Assembly: GCA_017882305.1 (NCBI GenBank)
Contig: JADGPU010000011.1
Span: forward strand, 1-49,165
Source of the DNA: Bacteroidales bacterium
Lineage (GTDB): Bacteria > Bacteroidota > Bacteroidia > Bacteroidales > VadinHA17
Direction of reading: 5' to 3'
DNA: 49,165 nucleotides
The notes under the pieces were generated by a model that worked only from the letters and a program-made list of their open reading frames with translations, was not told where the DNA came from and ran no database searches. This document shows, piece by piece, positions 15,619 through 25,608 of this stretch. Each line of letters starts with the position of its first letter. The stretch's first letter is position 1. Position numbers and translations under genes: made by a program.

Positions 15619-18600
15619 ATGAAAAGACAAATTGCTTTTACCATTTCCATACTTATTCTCATGGTCATAATACCTGGGAAATCATTTGGGATAAACACTA
15701 ATGACACACGTATGCTGGCACAGCCGGCAATAAGCGCAAACCATATTGCATTTATTTATGCTGAGGATCTATGGGTTGCTAATGCCGATGGAACACAACC
15801 ACGGAGACTTACAGTGGATGAAGGGATAGAATCTAATCCCTTCTTCTCACCTGATGGGAAGCTTATTGCATTCAATGCACAATATGACGGGAACACTGAT
15901 GTATATATAATCCCTGTCGAAGGTGGTGTTCCCCAAAGATTGACATGGCACCCTAATACCGATCTTGTCAGAGGTTTTACACCTGATGGAAAAAGTGTCC
16001 TTTTTGCATCCCAGCGATCTTCCTTCACTAACAGATATTCCCAGCTTTTTACTGTCGGTATCAATGGAGCTTTTCCCGAGAAACTTCAGATTCCGAATGC
16101 ATGGACTGCATGTTATTCCCCCGATGGTAAATCAATGGCTTACACTCCTTTGTCTCCTGCCTATCAGCAATGGAAAAATTACAGGGGCGGAAGAATTTCC
16201 ACAATATGGTTATTCTCAATGACTGATTACTCCGTTGTAAAAATTCCGCAACCAAAAGAAGGATGTAATGATGCAGAACCAATGTGGATTGGAGATAAGA
16301 TTTATTTTATCAGTGATAGAAACGGAGAATTTAATCTGTTCTCGTATGGAGTAACCAGCAAAGAAGTAAACCAACTTACATATTTTAAGGATTTCCCGAT
16401 TCTTAAAGCATCCTCAGGAAATGACAAAATTGTTTTTGAACAGGAAGGGTACCTGCATATATATGATACAAAGTTAAACTCTGAAAGGAAGCTGACAGTT
16501 GGTATTGCAGCAGATCTCCTGGAATTGAGGCCAAGGTTTGTTCAGGGTACCAATTATATCCGAAGTTACGATATCTCTCCCACCGGATCCAGGGTTGTTT
16601 TTGATTTCAGGGGTGATATAATAACTTTACCCTCCGAAAAAGGTGATCCCAGGAACCTTACACTTACTACAAATGTCCATGAAAAATATCCCTCCTGGTC
16701 TCCCGACGGAAAAACCATTGCTTATTTTTCAGATGCATCCGGCGAATATCTGCTTCATCTGAAACAACAGGATGGAAAGGGAGATCCAAAAATCTTTAAG
16801 CTTTCGGGTACAGGCTTTTATGCTTTTCCAAAGTGGTCACCTGACAGTAAAAAAATCTGTTATGTTGACAATGGAAGGAATCTGTATATTCTGGACATAG
16901 AAACAAATACAATAAAAAAAATTGATTCGGATGAAATTTACGCACCTGATCCTTTCAGAAATATTTTCAGTGACTGGTCATCCGATTCAAAATGGGTCGC
17001 ATATACAAAGTTGAAGGAGACAAATTTTAAAGTTATTTATCTATATTCAGTTGATCTGCAGATGACATTCCCCGTAACAGACGGATTAAGTGAAGTTTCC
17101 GAACCCAAATTTGACCCTAAGGGAAAATATCTTTATTTCTTTGCTTCAACAGATGCCGGTCCTGTAGTCAACTGGTTTGATCTGTCCGGTGAGGATATGA
17201 GGATGACTAAGTCAATCTATCTTGTTACATTGAGAAAAGATATTATTTCTCCTTTAGCAAAAGAGAGCGATGAAGAAACTGGTAAACCTGAAAAAACTGA
17301 ACTGGAGAAACTTATTGAGAAGAATAGAAAAGAGACAAAGACCGGGGCGACGATAAAACCAAAATCTGAGTTCCTGAAAATCGAAACGGATGGTTTACAG
17401 GATAGAATAATTAATCTTCCGATAAAAGCAGGAAACTATTCAGATCTTGGTGTGGGGGATTCTGGCGAAGTCTATTATATAGTCAGACCTTCAATGCCTT
17501 CGGAATCCTCAAAACTGTACAAGTTCAGCATTAAGGACCGTAAAAATGAGGAGATTATGGAACTAGACAATTATTCAATATCTTCCAACAGGAAAAAAAT
17601 GTTTTACTCCAAAGGAGATGTTTTTGGGATAACAGCCACAGGTAAAAGGCCTGAACCGGGGAAAGGGATACTTAATACAGGTGCCCTTTCAGTCAAAATA
17701 GATCCTGTTGCTGAATGGCCGCAGATATTCGATGAAGCATGGAGAGTAAACCGGGATTATTTTTATGATCCTGGTATGCACGGAGCCGATTGGGATGCAA
17801 TAAAAACGAAGTACAAAAGGTTCATCCCTGACCTGGTCTGCAGAAGTGATCTTTACAGGGTTATTCAGTTTATGCTAAGCGAGTTAAGTGTAGGACACAG
17901 CTACATGAACAGCGGGGATAGGTTCTATAATCCCAAGAAAATAGGCGGAGGCTTGCTTGGAGCTGATTATGTAATTTCTTCCAACAGATACAGGATAGAT
18001 AAAATCTACGGAGGTCTAAACTGGAATCCCGGACTTAGATCTCCTCTGACAGAACCTGGTATTAATGTTAAAAAAGGAGATTTTATACTCGCGGTGAATG
18101 GGAAAGATCTGACGGCAGATAAGAATATTTACAGTTTTTTTGAAAATACCGATGGAAAAATCACAGAGCTGACTATCAATGATAAGCCTGATTATACCGG
18201 TTCAAGAGTTGTTAAAGTTGTTCCTGTCCCAGACGAATATTCTCTAAGAAACCGGGATTGGGTTGAAGGAAACCTGAAAAAGGTCACGGATGCGACCAAA
18301 GGACAGGTTGCTTATGTTTATGTCCCTAATACTGCTACTGAAGGCCATGATTATTTTAAGAGGTATTTTTTCCCGCAAGCTGACAGGAAGGCGATAATCG
18401 TCGATGAAAGATTTAACGGAGGCGGATCACTGGCAGACTATTATATAGATATCCTTCAACGTCCATTGCAGGCTTACTGGAATATGAGATATGGAAAGGA
18501 TCTTAAATCCCCAAGCGCTTCTATACAGGGTCCAAAAGTTATGATAATTGACGAAACAGCAGGATCGGGTGGTGATATGCTTCCCTGGATGTTCAGAAAG

Positions 18601-18906
18601 TTCAAAGTAGGAACTCTGGTAGGTAAGCGTACATGGGGTGGATTAGTGGGAATTCTCGGTTTTCCGGAATTTATTGATGGAGGGTCAGTTACTGCTCCCA
18701 ATGTGGCTATCTGGACGAAAGATGGTTTTGTTGTTGAAAATACCGGTATTGCACCTGATATTGAGGTTGAGCAATGGCCCGCAGATATTATAAATGGCAG
18801 GGACCCGCAACTTGATAAAGCAATAGAAGTAGCACTTCGGGAACTGGCAAAAAGTCCTCCCGAAGTACCTGTCAGACCACCTTATCCGGTAAAGGTCAGA
18901 AAGTAA
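15619..18906 (+). CDS. Exported Tricorn-like protease (S41 family, beta-propeller + PDZ)
   Basis: The 1095-residue protein has a signal peptide (about 1-24, ending GKSFG). Two beta-propeller regions follow with TolB/PD40 repeats such as NPFFSPDGKLIAF and YPSWSPDGKTIAYF, then a PDZ domain (about 780-870) and an S41 catalytic core. H760 (ELSVGHSYM) and S983 in DETAGSGGDM fit the catalytic His and Ser of Tricorn core proteases, and a late ENTGIAPDIEVE segment is the usual C-terminal signature. Length is close to archaeal Tricorn (about 1070). Unlike Tricorn it is predicted to act outside the cytoplasm, where it would trim peptides. Confidence 0.88.
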   Translation: MKRQIAFTISILILMVIIPGKSFGINTNDTRMLAQPAISANHIAFIYAEDLWVANADGTQPRRLTVDEGIESNPFFSPDGKLIAFNAQYDGNTDVYIIPVEGGVPQRLTWHPNTDLVRGFTPDGKSVLFASQRSSFTNRYSQLFTVGINGAFPEKLQIPNAWTACYSPDGKSMAYTPLSPAYQQWKNYRGGRISTIWLFSMTDYSVVKIPQPKEGCNDAEPMWIGDKIYFISDRNGEFNLFSYGVTSKEVNQLTYFKDFPILKASSGNDKIVFEQEGYLHIYDTKLNSERKLTVGIAADLLELRPRFVQGTNYIRSYDISPTGSRVVFDFRGDIITLPSEKGDPRNLTLTTNVHEKYPSWSPDGKTIAYFSDASGEYLLHLKQQDGKGDPKIFKLSGTGFYAFPKWSPDSKKICYVDNGRNLYILDIETNTIKKIDSDEIYAPDPFRNIFSDWSSDSKWVAYTKLKETNFKVIYLYSVDLQMTFPVTDGLSEVSEPKFDPKGKYLYFFASTDAGPVVNWFDLSGEDMRMTKSIYLVTLRKDIISPLAKESDEETGKPEKTELEKLIEKNRKETKTGATIKPKSEFLKIETDGLQDRIINLPIKAGNYSDLGVGDSGEVYYIVRPSMPSESSKLYKFSIKDRKNEEIMELDNYSISSNRKKMFYSKGDVFGITATGKRPEPGKGILNTGALSVKIDPVAEWPQIFDEAWRVNRDYFYDPGMHGADWDAIKTKYKRFIPDLVCRSDLYRVIQFMLSELSVGHSYMNSGDRFYNPKKIGGGLLGADYVISSNRYRIDKIYGGLNWNPGLRSPLTEPGINVKKGDFILAVNGKDLTADKNIYSFFENTDGKITELTINDKPDYTGSRVVKVVPVPDEYSLRNRDWVEGNLKKVTDATKGQVAYVYVPNTATEGHDYFKRYFFPQADRKAIIVDERFNGGGSLADYYIDILQRPLQAYWNMRYGKDLKSPSASIQGPKVMIIDETAGSGGDMLPWMFRKFKVGTLVGKRTWGGLVGILGFPEFIDGGSVTAPNVAIWTKDGFVVENTGIAPDIEVEQWPADIINGRDPQLDKAIEVALRELAKSPPEVPVRPPYPVKVRK

Positions 18907-18999
18907 AACAAAAGACAAAAGACAAAAGGCGCAAGACAAAAGTAAATAAAGGTGAGAGTGTTTAACTTTTATCTTTTTACTTTTATCTTTTGTCTTTTT
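18907..18999. repeat. Inverted A-rich / T-rich spacer between convergent genes
   Basis: The left arm (18907-18950) is made of ACAAAAG-type units and the right arm (18965-18999) is mostly their reverse complement (CTTTTGTCTTTT, CTTTTATCTTTT). Transcripts of either strand could fold into a long A/U-rich hairpin, giving a bidirectional terminator. The right arm runs into the stop codon of the nitroreductase gene. Related units occur at 25567-25608 and 26743-26782. Confidence 0.7.
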
Positions 19000-19753
19000 A
19001 TTGCTCCATAAACCCCTGGTCTTTCAAAACCTGCAAAAGTATTTTTGAGAAATAAACATTATCTTCCTTTTTATATCTTACATCGGTAAAGACTTGCGCC
19101 AAAGTCTCTTTATTATTCTCATTCACAAATTGTTGTGAATCTTGTCTTTCCTCTTTAGCTTTATAATATTTTTTGATATCCTCACCCGTGTAATCCCTGT
19201 AGCTCTCTTTATGAATAACAGCTTCCAATAACAATCTCTCTACTTGTTCAGGTTTCTCAGATGGCCATCCGATAGTGACAGTTGTAACCGGAACAACTCC
19301 TCTGGGAATTTTCAACAGGTCTATGATTTTATGAGCATTATAAATTGTAGTTCCGAGATAGCATATTCCAAGCCCTTTCAACTCGGCTGCTATACATACA
19401 GTTTGTGCTACAAGTAATGCATCAATTGCACCAGTCATGAATGAAAGAAAATTATCATACCCGGGTTCAGCTTTTCTGAGAAAACACCACTTGTTCAATC
19501 TGTTAAAGTCTGCACAGAATGTTAGAACTACAGGAGCTTCGGTAATCATCTTCTGATTAAAATGCATAGGAGCAAGATCCTTTTTCTTTTGTTCATCTCT
19601 TGTTATGATTATACTATAAACCTGCATATTTCCGGTTGTGGAAGCCCGGCATCCCATAACAATCAGTTCATTAAGAAGCTTATCATCAACAGGTTCGGAG
19701 GAATATTTCCGTATTGTTCTACGATCCAGCAGAATATCTGAGAAATTGGTCAT
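18998..19753 (-). CDS. Nitroreductase-family flavoprotein
   Basis: From MTNFSDILLDRRTIRKY the protein has 251 residues; a start nine codons earlier is possible, but the RRTIRKY motif is normally close to the N-terminus. That motif binds FMN phosphate. Other family features are ASTTGNMQVYSIIIT (about 39-53), TGAIDALLVAQTVCIAAELKGLGICYLG (about 105-135, in pieces) and VVPVTTVTIGWPSEKP. It resembles NfsA/FRP-like NAD(P)H oxidoreductases with a longer C-terminal tail (about 200-251) rich in charged residues. The substrate is unknown. It is the only minus-strand gene within the plus-strand block. Confidence 0.8.
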   Translation of the reverse strand: MTNFSDILLDRRTIRKYSSEPVDDKLLNELIVMGCRASTTGNMQVYSIIITRDEQKKKDLAPMHFNQKMITEAPVVLTFCADFNRLNKWCFLRKAEPGYDNFLSFMTGAIDALLVAQTVCIAAELKGLGICYLGTTIYNAHKIIDLLKIPRGVVPVTTVTIGWPSEKPEQVERLLLEAVIHKESYRDYTGEDIKKYYKAKEERQDSQQFVNENNKETLAQVFTDVRYKKEDNVYFSKILLQVLKDQGFMEQ

Positions 19754-19876
19754 TTTTTTATGTTGTAGAATATCCTGCAAAGTAAGTAAATTCCCCTAAA
19801 ACCTGCCGGATGAAGCAAAGGATTTTCATATCTTAGCATGAATCTTAAAAAACCAAATCCATAAAAACATATTCTT

Positions 19877-22800
19877 ATGAAAAAGAATCTTTTCATCGTA
19901 TTTATTCTTGGATTCTTTATGTGCATAAGTCCGGCAGGTGCACAAAAAAAGAAAGAGGCTGTAAAAGAACCTGAGAAAAAAGAAGCAGGACTGACTTCCG
20001 CTACCTTTGGAGGATTATCATTCCGGAGCATAGGTCCTGCATGGGCTGCCGGAAGAATTTCCGATTTTGCGGTAAATCCTGAAAACCATTCTGAAATCTA
20101 TGTTGGTGTTTCTGCCGGCAATATCTGGAAAACAACGAATAATGGGACTACCTGGACACCTGTATTTGATAAATACGGAGCTTATTCAATAGGATGTCTT
20201 AAAATGGATCCTTCAGACCCGTCAGTAATATGGGTTGGAACAGGTGAGAATAACCATCAGCGTCAGCTTGGATATGGTGATGGCGTTTATAAATCTGAAG
20301 ATGGCGGGGCAAGCTGGAAAAACATGGGTCTTAAGGAATCCAGACAGATTGGTATGATTGCAATCGATCCCCGAAGTACTGATGTTGTATATGTCGCTGC
20401 TGAGGGCTCGATATGGGGACCGGGAGGCGAACGCGGACTTTACAAAACAACTGATGGTGGAAAGACCTGGAATAAAGTACTGGATATCAGTGAGAATACT
20501 GGTATAAATAATATTGTGATTGATCCCCGTAACCCGGATATTCTTTATGCCACATCAGAACAGAGAAGACGACATGTATTCACAAAGATCGGTGGCGGAC
20601 CTGAGTCAGCTGTTTACAAATCGAAAGATGCCGGTAAAACATGGGATAAAATAATGAATGGCCTTCCTACTGTAGATATCGGAGGTATGGGCCTGGCAAT
20701 TTCACCGGTAAACCCGGATGTTCTTTATATTATAATGGAAGCAGCAGGAGAATCAGGTGGTTTCTACAGAACAACTGACAGGGGTGCATCGTGGGAAAAG
20801 ATGAGTTCGTACGCATCAAGTGGCCAATATTTTAATGAGATTTTCTGTGATCCTAAAAATGTAGATAAGGTCTACAGTACAGAAACTATTTCAAAGGTCA
20901 CGCTTGATGGTGGAAAAACCTGGACAAATGTCGGGAATAATCAGAGACATGTCGACGATCATGCAATGTGGATCGATCCGGCCAATACAAAACATTTCTA
21001 TATTGGTGGTGACGGGGGTGTCTATGAAACATTTGATGAAGGCAAAAATTACATTTTCAAATCGAACCTGCCAGTCTCACAATTTTACAGGGTTTCGGTC
21101 GATAATGCCTTACCTTTTTATAATGTCTATGGTGGAACCCAGGATAATAATTCAATGGGTGGTCCTTCGCGCAATATCAATAAAGACGGTGTAGTTAATG
21201 CCGACTGGAAAGTAACAGTTGGTGGCGACGGATTCTGGGTTGCTATAGATCCGGTTGATGAGAATATAGTCTATACGGAATCTCAGTACGGAAACGCAGC
21301 ACTTTGGGACAAGAAAAGTGAAGAATCGATAGATATCAGACCTGTTCCAGGGAAAGGAGAAAAGACCTATCGCTGGTACTGGGATACTCCTCTTATTATT
21401 AGTCCACACCAGAGAGAACGGATTTATATGGCAGCAAATAAAGTATTCAGAAGCGATAACCGCGGCCGGAGCTGGGAGGTAATATCTGGGGACCTTACAC
21501 GAAACGAGGATCGAAACCAGTTTAAGGTGATGGGAAAATACTGGAGTATTGATGCTATAGCTAAAGATGTATCAACATCACTCTGGGGTCTGATAGTTAC
21601 TCTTTCGGAATCAAAGGTAAAGAAAGACCTTTTATATGCAGGTACTGATGATGGTGTTATTGCAGTCACTGAAGACGGAGGCAAAAACTGGAAAAGGTAC
21701 ACTACATTTCCTGACATTCCCGAATATACCTATGTAAGCGATATCCTTCCTGATAAGTTTGATGAGAATGTGGTTTACGCCACTTTTAATAATATGCTAA
21801 ATGATGATTTCAAACCTTATATATTGAAGAGTTCAGACAAAGGAAAAACATGGACTTCAATAACAAATAAGCTTCCTGTAAATGGCACTATTCATACAAT
21901 ACAACAGGATTATATCAATCCTGACCTGCTCTTTGCAGGTTCCGAGTTCGGATTCTATTTCTCGGTAGATGGCGGCAATGAATGGATTGAATTCAAATCA
22001 GGGTTACCAACTATCGCTGTCCGCGATATAGCAATCCAGGAACGTGAATGTGATCTGGCAATCGCAACATTCGGAAGGGGGTTCTATATCCTTGATGATT
22101 ATTCTCCATTTAGAAATTTCAAAAAAGAAATTCTGGATAAAGAGGGTTATATCTTCCCGACAAAAGATGCAAAAATGTATGTTCAATCAAATGGATTTGA
22201 TAATCAGGGCTCAATGTATTTCAAGGCACCAAACCCCGAATTCGGTGCGACCTTTACATATTTTGTGAAAGATGTTCCCAAGACAGACAAAGCGATCAGG
22301 CAGGAAAAAGAAAAAGCACTCTTTGAAAAAGGAGAACCGATACCTCAACCTTCTATTGCAGATCTAGATGCTGAGACAAAAGAGATAAAACCATACCTGG
22401 TATTCACAATAACCGATGAAAATGGCAATATCATAAAAAAAATGTTTAAGGCGGCCGATAAAGGTGTAAACAGGGTCACATGGAACTTTACCTATGAAGG
22501 AATCAGTCCGGTAACTACAGTAAAATATGACCCGATTAGTGTAAACACCGTTCGAAGAGGTAGCGGAATCCAGGTAATGCCAGGGACATATAGAGTATCT
22601 CTTTCGATTTGTGCGAAGGGAGAAACAAGGGAACTTGTATCTCCTGTCCCATTTGTTTGCAAACCACTCAATCTCGCAACTTTCGCTTCAAAGGACCTGA
22701 AAACAAAATATGCATGGATCAATGAAGCATCAGATTTTTCAAGAAGCATGTATGGGACCATTAGTTATACAACTGAACTTATGAACAAGACTAATGCAGT

Positions 22801-23164
22801 TATGCAGGCAATACATGAGACACCGGGCGCTTCCCCGGAAATAATGAAAGAGGCTGAAAGAATTAATTTTGAGCTGGATAAAATTATGTTCATATTTAAT
22901 GGTCCTGAGGCAAAAGCCAGTTCTGAAGAAATTCCTCCGCTCGATATGCCATTGTCTCATAGGTTGAGTGCGATGGCATCTGCAAGTTATGGAACAAGCG
23001 GTGATATTACGACTGTAGCAAAGGAACAGATGGATATCCTGAAGGTTGAATTTCCACCCATCCTGGAGAGGGTTAAAAAAGCCGGCCAGGATCTTCTGAA
23101 TCTTGACAAACAGCTTGATGCAATTAAAGCACCATGGACTCCGGGAAGAGTCCCTGTTTTATAA
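19877..23164 (+). CDS. Exported multi-Asp-box beta-propeller protein (VPS10/sortilin-like, GH74-like)
   Basis: The 1095-residue protein has a signal peptide (about 1-23, cut before QKKK) and a lysine/glutamate-rich spacer. At least ten Asp-box repeats of the type TxDGGxTW are visible (NNGTTW, EDGGASW, TDGGKTW, KDAGKTW, TDRGASW, LDGGKTW, DNRGRSW, EDGGKNW, SDKGKTW, VDGGNEW), so it should form two beta-propellers up to about residue 740. A C-terminal part (about 800-1095) has a beta-rich FlgD-like piece and helices. Such proteins are often named glycosyl hydrolases, but catalytic acids cannot be identified. It ends without a T9SS C-terminal domain. Role unknown; extracellular binding or carbohydrate cleavage are possible. 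Confidence 0.8.
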   Translation: MKKNLFIVFILGFFMCISPAGAQKKKEAVKEPEKKEAGLTSATFGGLSFRSIGPAWAAGRISDFAVNPENHSEIYVGVSAGNIWKTTNNGTTWTPVFDKYGAYSIGCLKMDPSDPSVIWVGTGENNHQRQLGYGDGVYKSEDGGASWKNMGLKESRQIGMIAIDPRSTDVVYVAAEGSIWGPGGERGLYKTTDGGKTWNKVLDISENTGINNIVIDPRNPDILYATSEQRRRHVFTKIGGGPESAVYKSKDAGKTWDKIMNGLPTVDIGGMGLAISPVNPDVLYIIMEAAGESGGFYRTTDRGASWEKMSSYASSGQYFNEIFCDPKNVDKVYSTETISKVTLDGGKTWTNVGNNQRHVDDHAMWIDPANTKHFYIGGDGGVYETFDEGKNYIFKSNLPVSQFYRVSVDNALPFYNVYGGTQDNNSMGGPSRNINKDGVVNADWKVTVGGDGFWVAIDPVDENIVYTESQYGNAALWDKKSEESIDIRPVPGKGEKTYRWYWDTPLIISPHQRERIYMAANKVFRSDNRGRSWEVISGDLTRNEDRNQFKVMGKYWSIDAIAKDVSTSLWGLIVTLSESKVKKDLLYAGTDDGVIAVTEDGGKNWKRYTTFPDIPEYTYVSDILPDKFDENVVYATFNNMLNDDFKPYILKSSDKGKTWTSITNKLPVNGTIHTIQQDYINPDLLFAGSEFGFYFSVDGGNEWIEFKSGLPTIAVRDIAIQERECDLAIATFGRGFYILDDYSPFRNFKKEILDKEGYIFPTKDAKMYVQSNGFDNQGSMYFKAPNPEFGATFTYFVKDVPKTDKAIRQEKEKALFEKGEPIPQPSIADLDAETKEIKPYLVFTITDENGNIIKKMFKAADKGVNRVTWNFTYEGISPVTTVKYDPISVNTVRRGSGIQVMPGTYRVSLSICAKGETRELVSPVPFVCKPLNLATFASKDLKTKYAWINEASDFSRSMYGTISYTTELMNKTNAVMQAIHETPGASPEIMKEAERINFELDKIMFIFNGPEAKASSEEIPPLDMPLSHRLSAMASASYGTSGDITTVAKEQMDILKVEFPPILERVKKAGQDLLNLDKQLDAIKAPWTPGRVPVL

Positions 23165-23179
23165 GGTAAATGATGGCAG

Positions 23180-23198
23180 GCAATTATAATTGCTTTTT
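23180..23198 (+). terminator. Weak intrinsic terminator candidate
   Basis: GCAATTATAATTGC (23180-23193) is a perfect dyad followed by TTTTT, 16 bases after the stop of the propeller gene. The stem is only five pairs once a loop is allowed. Confidence 0.35.
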
Positions 23199-23250
23199 AG
23201 CAGAAAGTTTTTTATACTTGTTATAGTATTTAATTTCAAAAAAATTGATT

Positions 23251-24246
23251 ATGAGCAGACCAGTTACACTCTTTACAGGTCAATGGGCAGATATGCCATT
23301 TGAGACTTTGTGCCAGAAGGCAAAATCATTTGGTTATGACGGATTGGAACTAGCTTGCTGGGGCGATCATTTTGAGGTAAATAAAGCTGATGAAGCATAT
23401 TGCCGCAAAAAGAAAGAGACACTTGCTAAGTACGGACTTAAAGTATTTGCAATTGCCAGCCACCTTGTTGGTCAGGCGGTTTGTGATCGTATTGATGAAA
23501 GACACAAAAGTATTTTACCTGACTATGTATGGGGCGATGGGGTCCCGGAAGGTGTTCGCCAGAGAGCAGCCGGCGAGATTATCAATACTGCACAAGCAGC
23601 CAAAAGGCTCGGAGTTAATACTGTCACCGGCTTTACCGGAAGTTCTGTCTGGCATCTTCTCTACTCCTTTCCACCTGTAACTCAGGCTATGATAGATAAC
23701 GGATATGCGGACTTTGCAGCCCGCTGGATTCCAATTCTCGATAAGTATAAGGAACTTGGTATCCGCTTTGCACTCGAAGCACATCCGACTGAAATTGCAT
23801 TTGATATAGCTTCGGCACACAGAACCCTGAAGGCTGTTAACAACCATCCTGCCTTCGGATTTAATTTTGACCCATCTCATTTTGGTTATCAGGGTGTTGA
23901 TTATGTGAAGTTTATTTACGCATTCGCGGAAAAGATTTTCCATGTACACATGAAGGATGCAGGCTGGTCAAAAGTACCAACAGAGGCAGGTGTTTTCGGT
24001 GGTCATACTGAATTCGGAACACAAGGCCGTTATTGGGATTTCAGGAGTCTTGGTCATGGGAACATTGTCTTTGAAGAGATCATAAGGGCACTCAACAGGA
24101 TCAACTATAAAGGCCCATTATCAGTCGAATGGGAAGATAGCGGTATGGACAGGGAATCCGGAGCAAAAGAGGCATGTGAATTTGTACGCAAGGTGGACTT
24201 CCCCTCTTCAAATATTGCATTTGATGCAGCTTTTGAAAAGAAATAA
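23251..24246 (+). CDS. Sugar phosphate isomerase/epimerase family protein (TIM barrel)
   Basis: From ATG the product ([18 protein letters not shown]...) has 331 residues; a TTG two codons earlier is less likely. The AP-endonuclease-2 TIM barrel is clear: [15 protein letters not shown] near the start, [14 protein letters not shown] (metal-binding Glu and His), [26 protein letters not shown] and [19 protein letters not shown] near the end. The acidic and histidine residues fit a divalent-metal isomerase. It heads a three-gene plus-strand set with an MFS transporter and a Gfo/Idh/MocA oxidoreductase, a combination used for oxidised sugars or inositols. Substrate not known. Confidence 0.85.
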   Translation: MSRPVTLFTGQWADMPFETLCQKAKSFGYDGLELACWGDHFEVNKADEAYCRKKKETLAKYGLKVFAIASHLVGQAVCDRIDERHKSILPDYVWGDGVPEGVRQRAAGEIINTAQAAKRLGVNTVTGFTGSSVWHLLYSFPPVTQAMIDNGYADFAARWIPILDKYKELGIRFALEAHPTEIAFDIASAHRTLKAVNNHPAFGFNFDPSHFGYQGVDYVKFIYAFAEKIFHVHMKDAGWSKVPTEAGVFGGHTEFGTQGRYWDFRSLGHGNIVFEEIIRALNRINYKGPLSVEWEDSGMDRESGAKEACEFVRKVDFPSSNIAFDAAFEKK

Positions 24247-24261
24247 ACGGGCGACCACCAA

Positions 24262-24309
24262 AACCTTAACCTTAACCTTAACCTTAACCTCAACCTTAAC
24301 CTCAACCTC
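24262..24309 (+). repeat. Hexamer tandem array (AACCTY) x8
   Basis: Eight contiguous units: four AACCTT, then AACCTC, AACCTT, AACCTC, AACCTC. The array starts 15 bases after the isomerase stop and ends 3 bases before the MFS start codon, so it is nearly the entire 5' leader of that gene. Confidence 0.95.
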
Positions 24310-24312
24310 AAT

Positions 24313-25566
24313 ATGGAGACTATTAAAAAAACTCAATTGTTTAATGCAAGCTGTGTTGCATTAGTTGTAACGGCATTAGCCTTTGCTACAAGGGGTTCAT
24401 TTGTACAGGCATGGGCAACTGAATTTAACCTCTCTCACACCGAAGTGGGATGGATTGTGGGTACGGCGTTCTGGGGCTTTACACTGGCAATGGTTTTTGG
24501 CGGACCACTGGTTGATATTATTGGCATCGGAAGAATCATTTCAATTGCTTTCTTCTGCCATGTTGCAGGAATAATTCTGACTATTATTGCAACGGGTTTC
24601 TGGTCGCTGTTCATCTCTACATTGTTGATCGGGATAGCAAACGGTAGCGTTGAGGCTGCATGTAATCCTTTGATAACAAGTATGTACACAGATCAGAAAA
24701 CTCGTCGGCTTAATCGTTTTCATGCATGGTTTCCGACCGGAATAGTGATAGGTGGTCTGATAGTCTATCTATTTAATCAAATAGGGCTGGCTGACTGGCG
24801 TTACGCTATGGGTATTATGTTGCTTCCTACTTTTGTTTATGGTTACATGTTTCTTAATAAGGAGTTTCCAAAAACTGAACGGGTTGTTTCTGGTTTCTCC
24901 TATAATGATATGCTGAAAGCCTGTGTCAGTCCATTATTCATTTTCATGGCAATCAGTATGATACTTACCGCCGGAACAGAATTGGGTACCAACCAGTGGA
25001 TAGCTGCGTTACTTGCCAATGTATCAAGTAATCCCATCCTTTTGTTAGTCTGGATATCCGGTATAATGGCACTTGCACGTCAGTTTGGAGGCTCCCTGAT
25101 ACATAATATGAAATCAACTGTTGTGCTCCTTACCTCATCTATACTGGCCTTCATAGGGTGTATCCTGATGGGTTATACAAGCGGTGCTATGGTTTTTGCA
25201 TCAGCAGGGATTTTTGCACTTGGAGTAGCATTTTTCTGGCCATCGATGCTGGGATTTGTATCCGAGAATATTCCTCAGAGCGGTGCTCTGGGTCTTGCAA
25301 TTATGGGTGGTATCGGCTTTCTGGGTGGAGCGATTGCTCAGCCTGTTCTTGGGGCAATCTTTGATGCACAGACCTTTGCAGCAGTTCCTGCCGGCCAATC
25401 GCTGGATGTTTTAAAATCAGCGCTTGCAGGAACCAAAGAAGCAGCAACATGGGCTTCAGCTCAGCTTACGGGCGGTGAACACACATTAAGATTTGTTGCA
25501 TTTATACCGGCGGTATTGATTGTTGCATTCATCTTTCTGCATATTTGGAAGAGAAAACATGTTTAA
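24313..25566 (+). CDS. Major facilitator superfamily transporter, sugar-type
   Basis: The 417-residue protein has about twelve membrane helices. The N-terminal helix holds FATRGSFVQAWATEFNLSHTEVGWIVG, then GGPLVDIIGIGR (loop 2-3) and SVEAACNPLITSMYTDQKTRRLNRFHAWFPTG, which is the pattern of FucP/GlcP-like sugar:proton symporters. It lies between the isomerase and oxidoreductase genes, so it probably brings in the sugar or sugar derivative that these enzymes handle. Its leader is occupied by the hexamer array; no Shine-Dalgarno is seen. Confidence 0.82.
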   Translation: METIKKTQLFNASCVALVVTALAFATRGSFVQAWATEFNLSHTEVGWIVGTAFWGFTLAMVFGGPLVDIIGIGRIISIAFFCHVAGIILTIIATGFWSLFISTLLIGIANGSVEAACNPLITSMYTDQKTRRLNRFHAWFPTGIVIGGLIVYLFNQIGLADWRYAMGIMLLPTFVYGYMFLNKEFPKTERVVSGFSYNDMLKACVSPLFIFMAISMILTAGTELGTNQWIAALLANVSSNPILLLVWISGIMALARQFGGSLIHNMKSTVVLLTSSILAFIGCILMGYTSGAMVFASAGIFALGVAFFWPSMLGFVSENIPQSGALGLAIMGGIGFLGGAIAQPVLGAIFDAQTFAAVPAGQSLDVLKSALAGTKEAATWASAQLTGGEHTLRFVAFIPAVLIVAFIFLHIWKRKHV

Positions 25567-25608
25567 TATAAGACAAAAGATAAAAGTTTAAAGATAAAAG
25601 TATTTAAT
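25567..25608 (+). repeat. Purine-rich spacer with AGACAAAAG/AGATAAAAG units
   Basis: The 42-base gap reads as AAGACAAAAGATAAAAG followed by TTTAAAGATAAAAG and TATTTAAT. It is the same unit family as at 18907-18999 and 26743-26782. Confidence 0.7.

Noticed and set aside
15619..23164. The Tricorn-like and the Asp-box protein as duplicates, since both have 1095 residues
   Set aside because: Their repeats, domains and termini differ fully; the equal length is chance.
24262..24309. AACCTT array as telomere-like DNA or a chromosome end
   Set aside because: It is 48 bases long, inside a co-directional gene set, and bacterial chromosomes of this type are circular; slippage-prone spacer is simpler.
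24105..24311. A minus-strand frame with an alternating Arg-Leu repeat
   Set aside because: It is only the reverse reading of the AACCTY hexamer array and the end of the isomerase gene.
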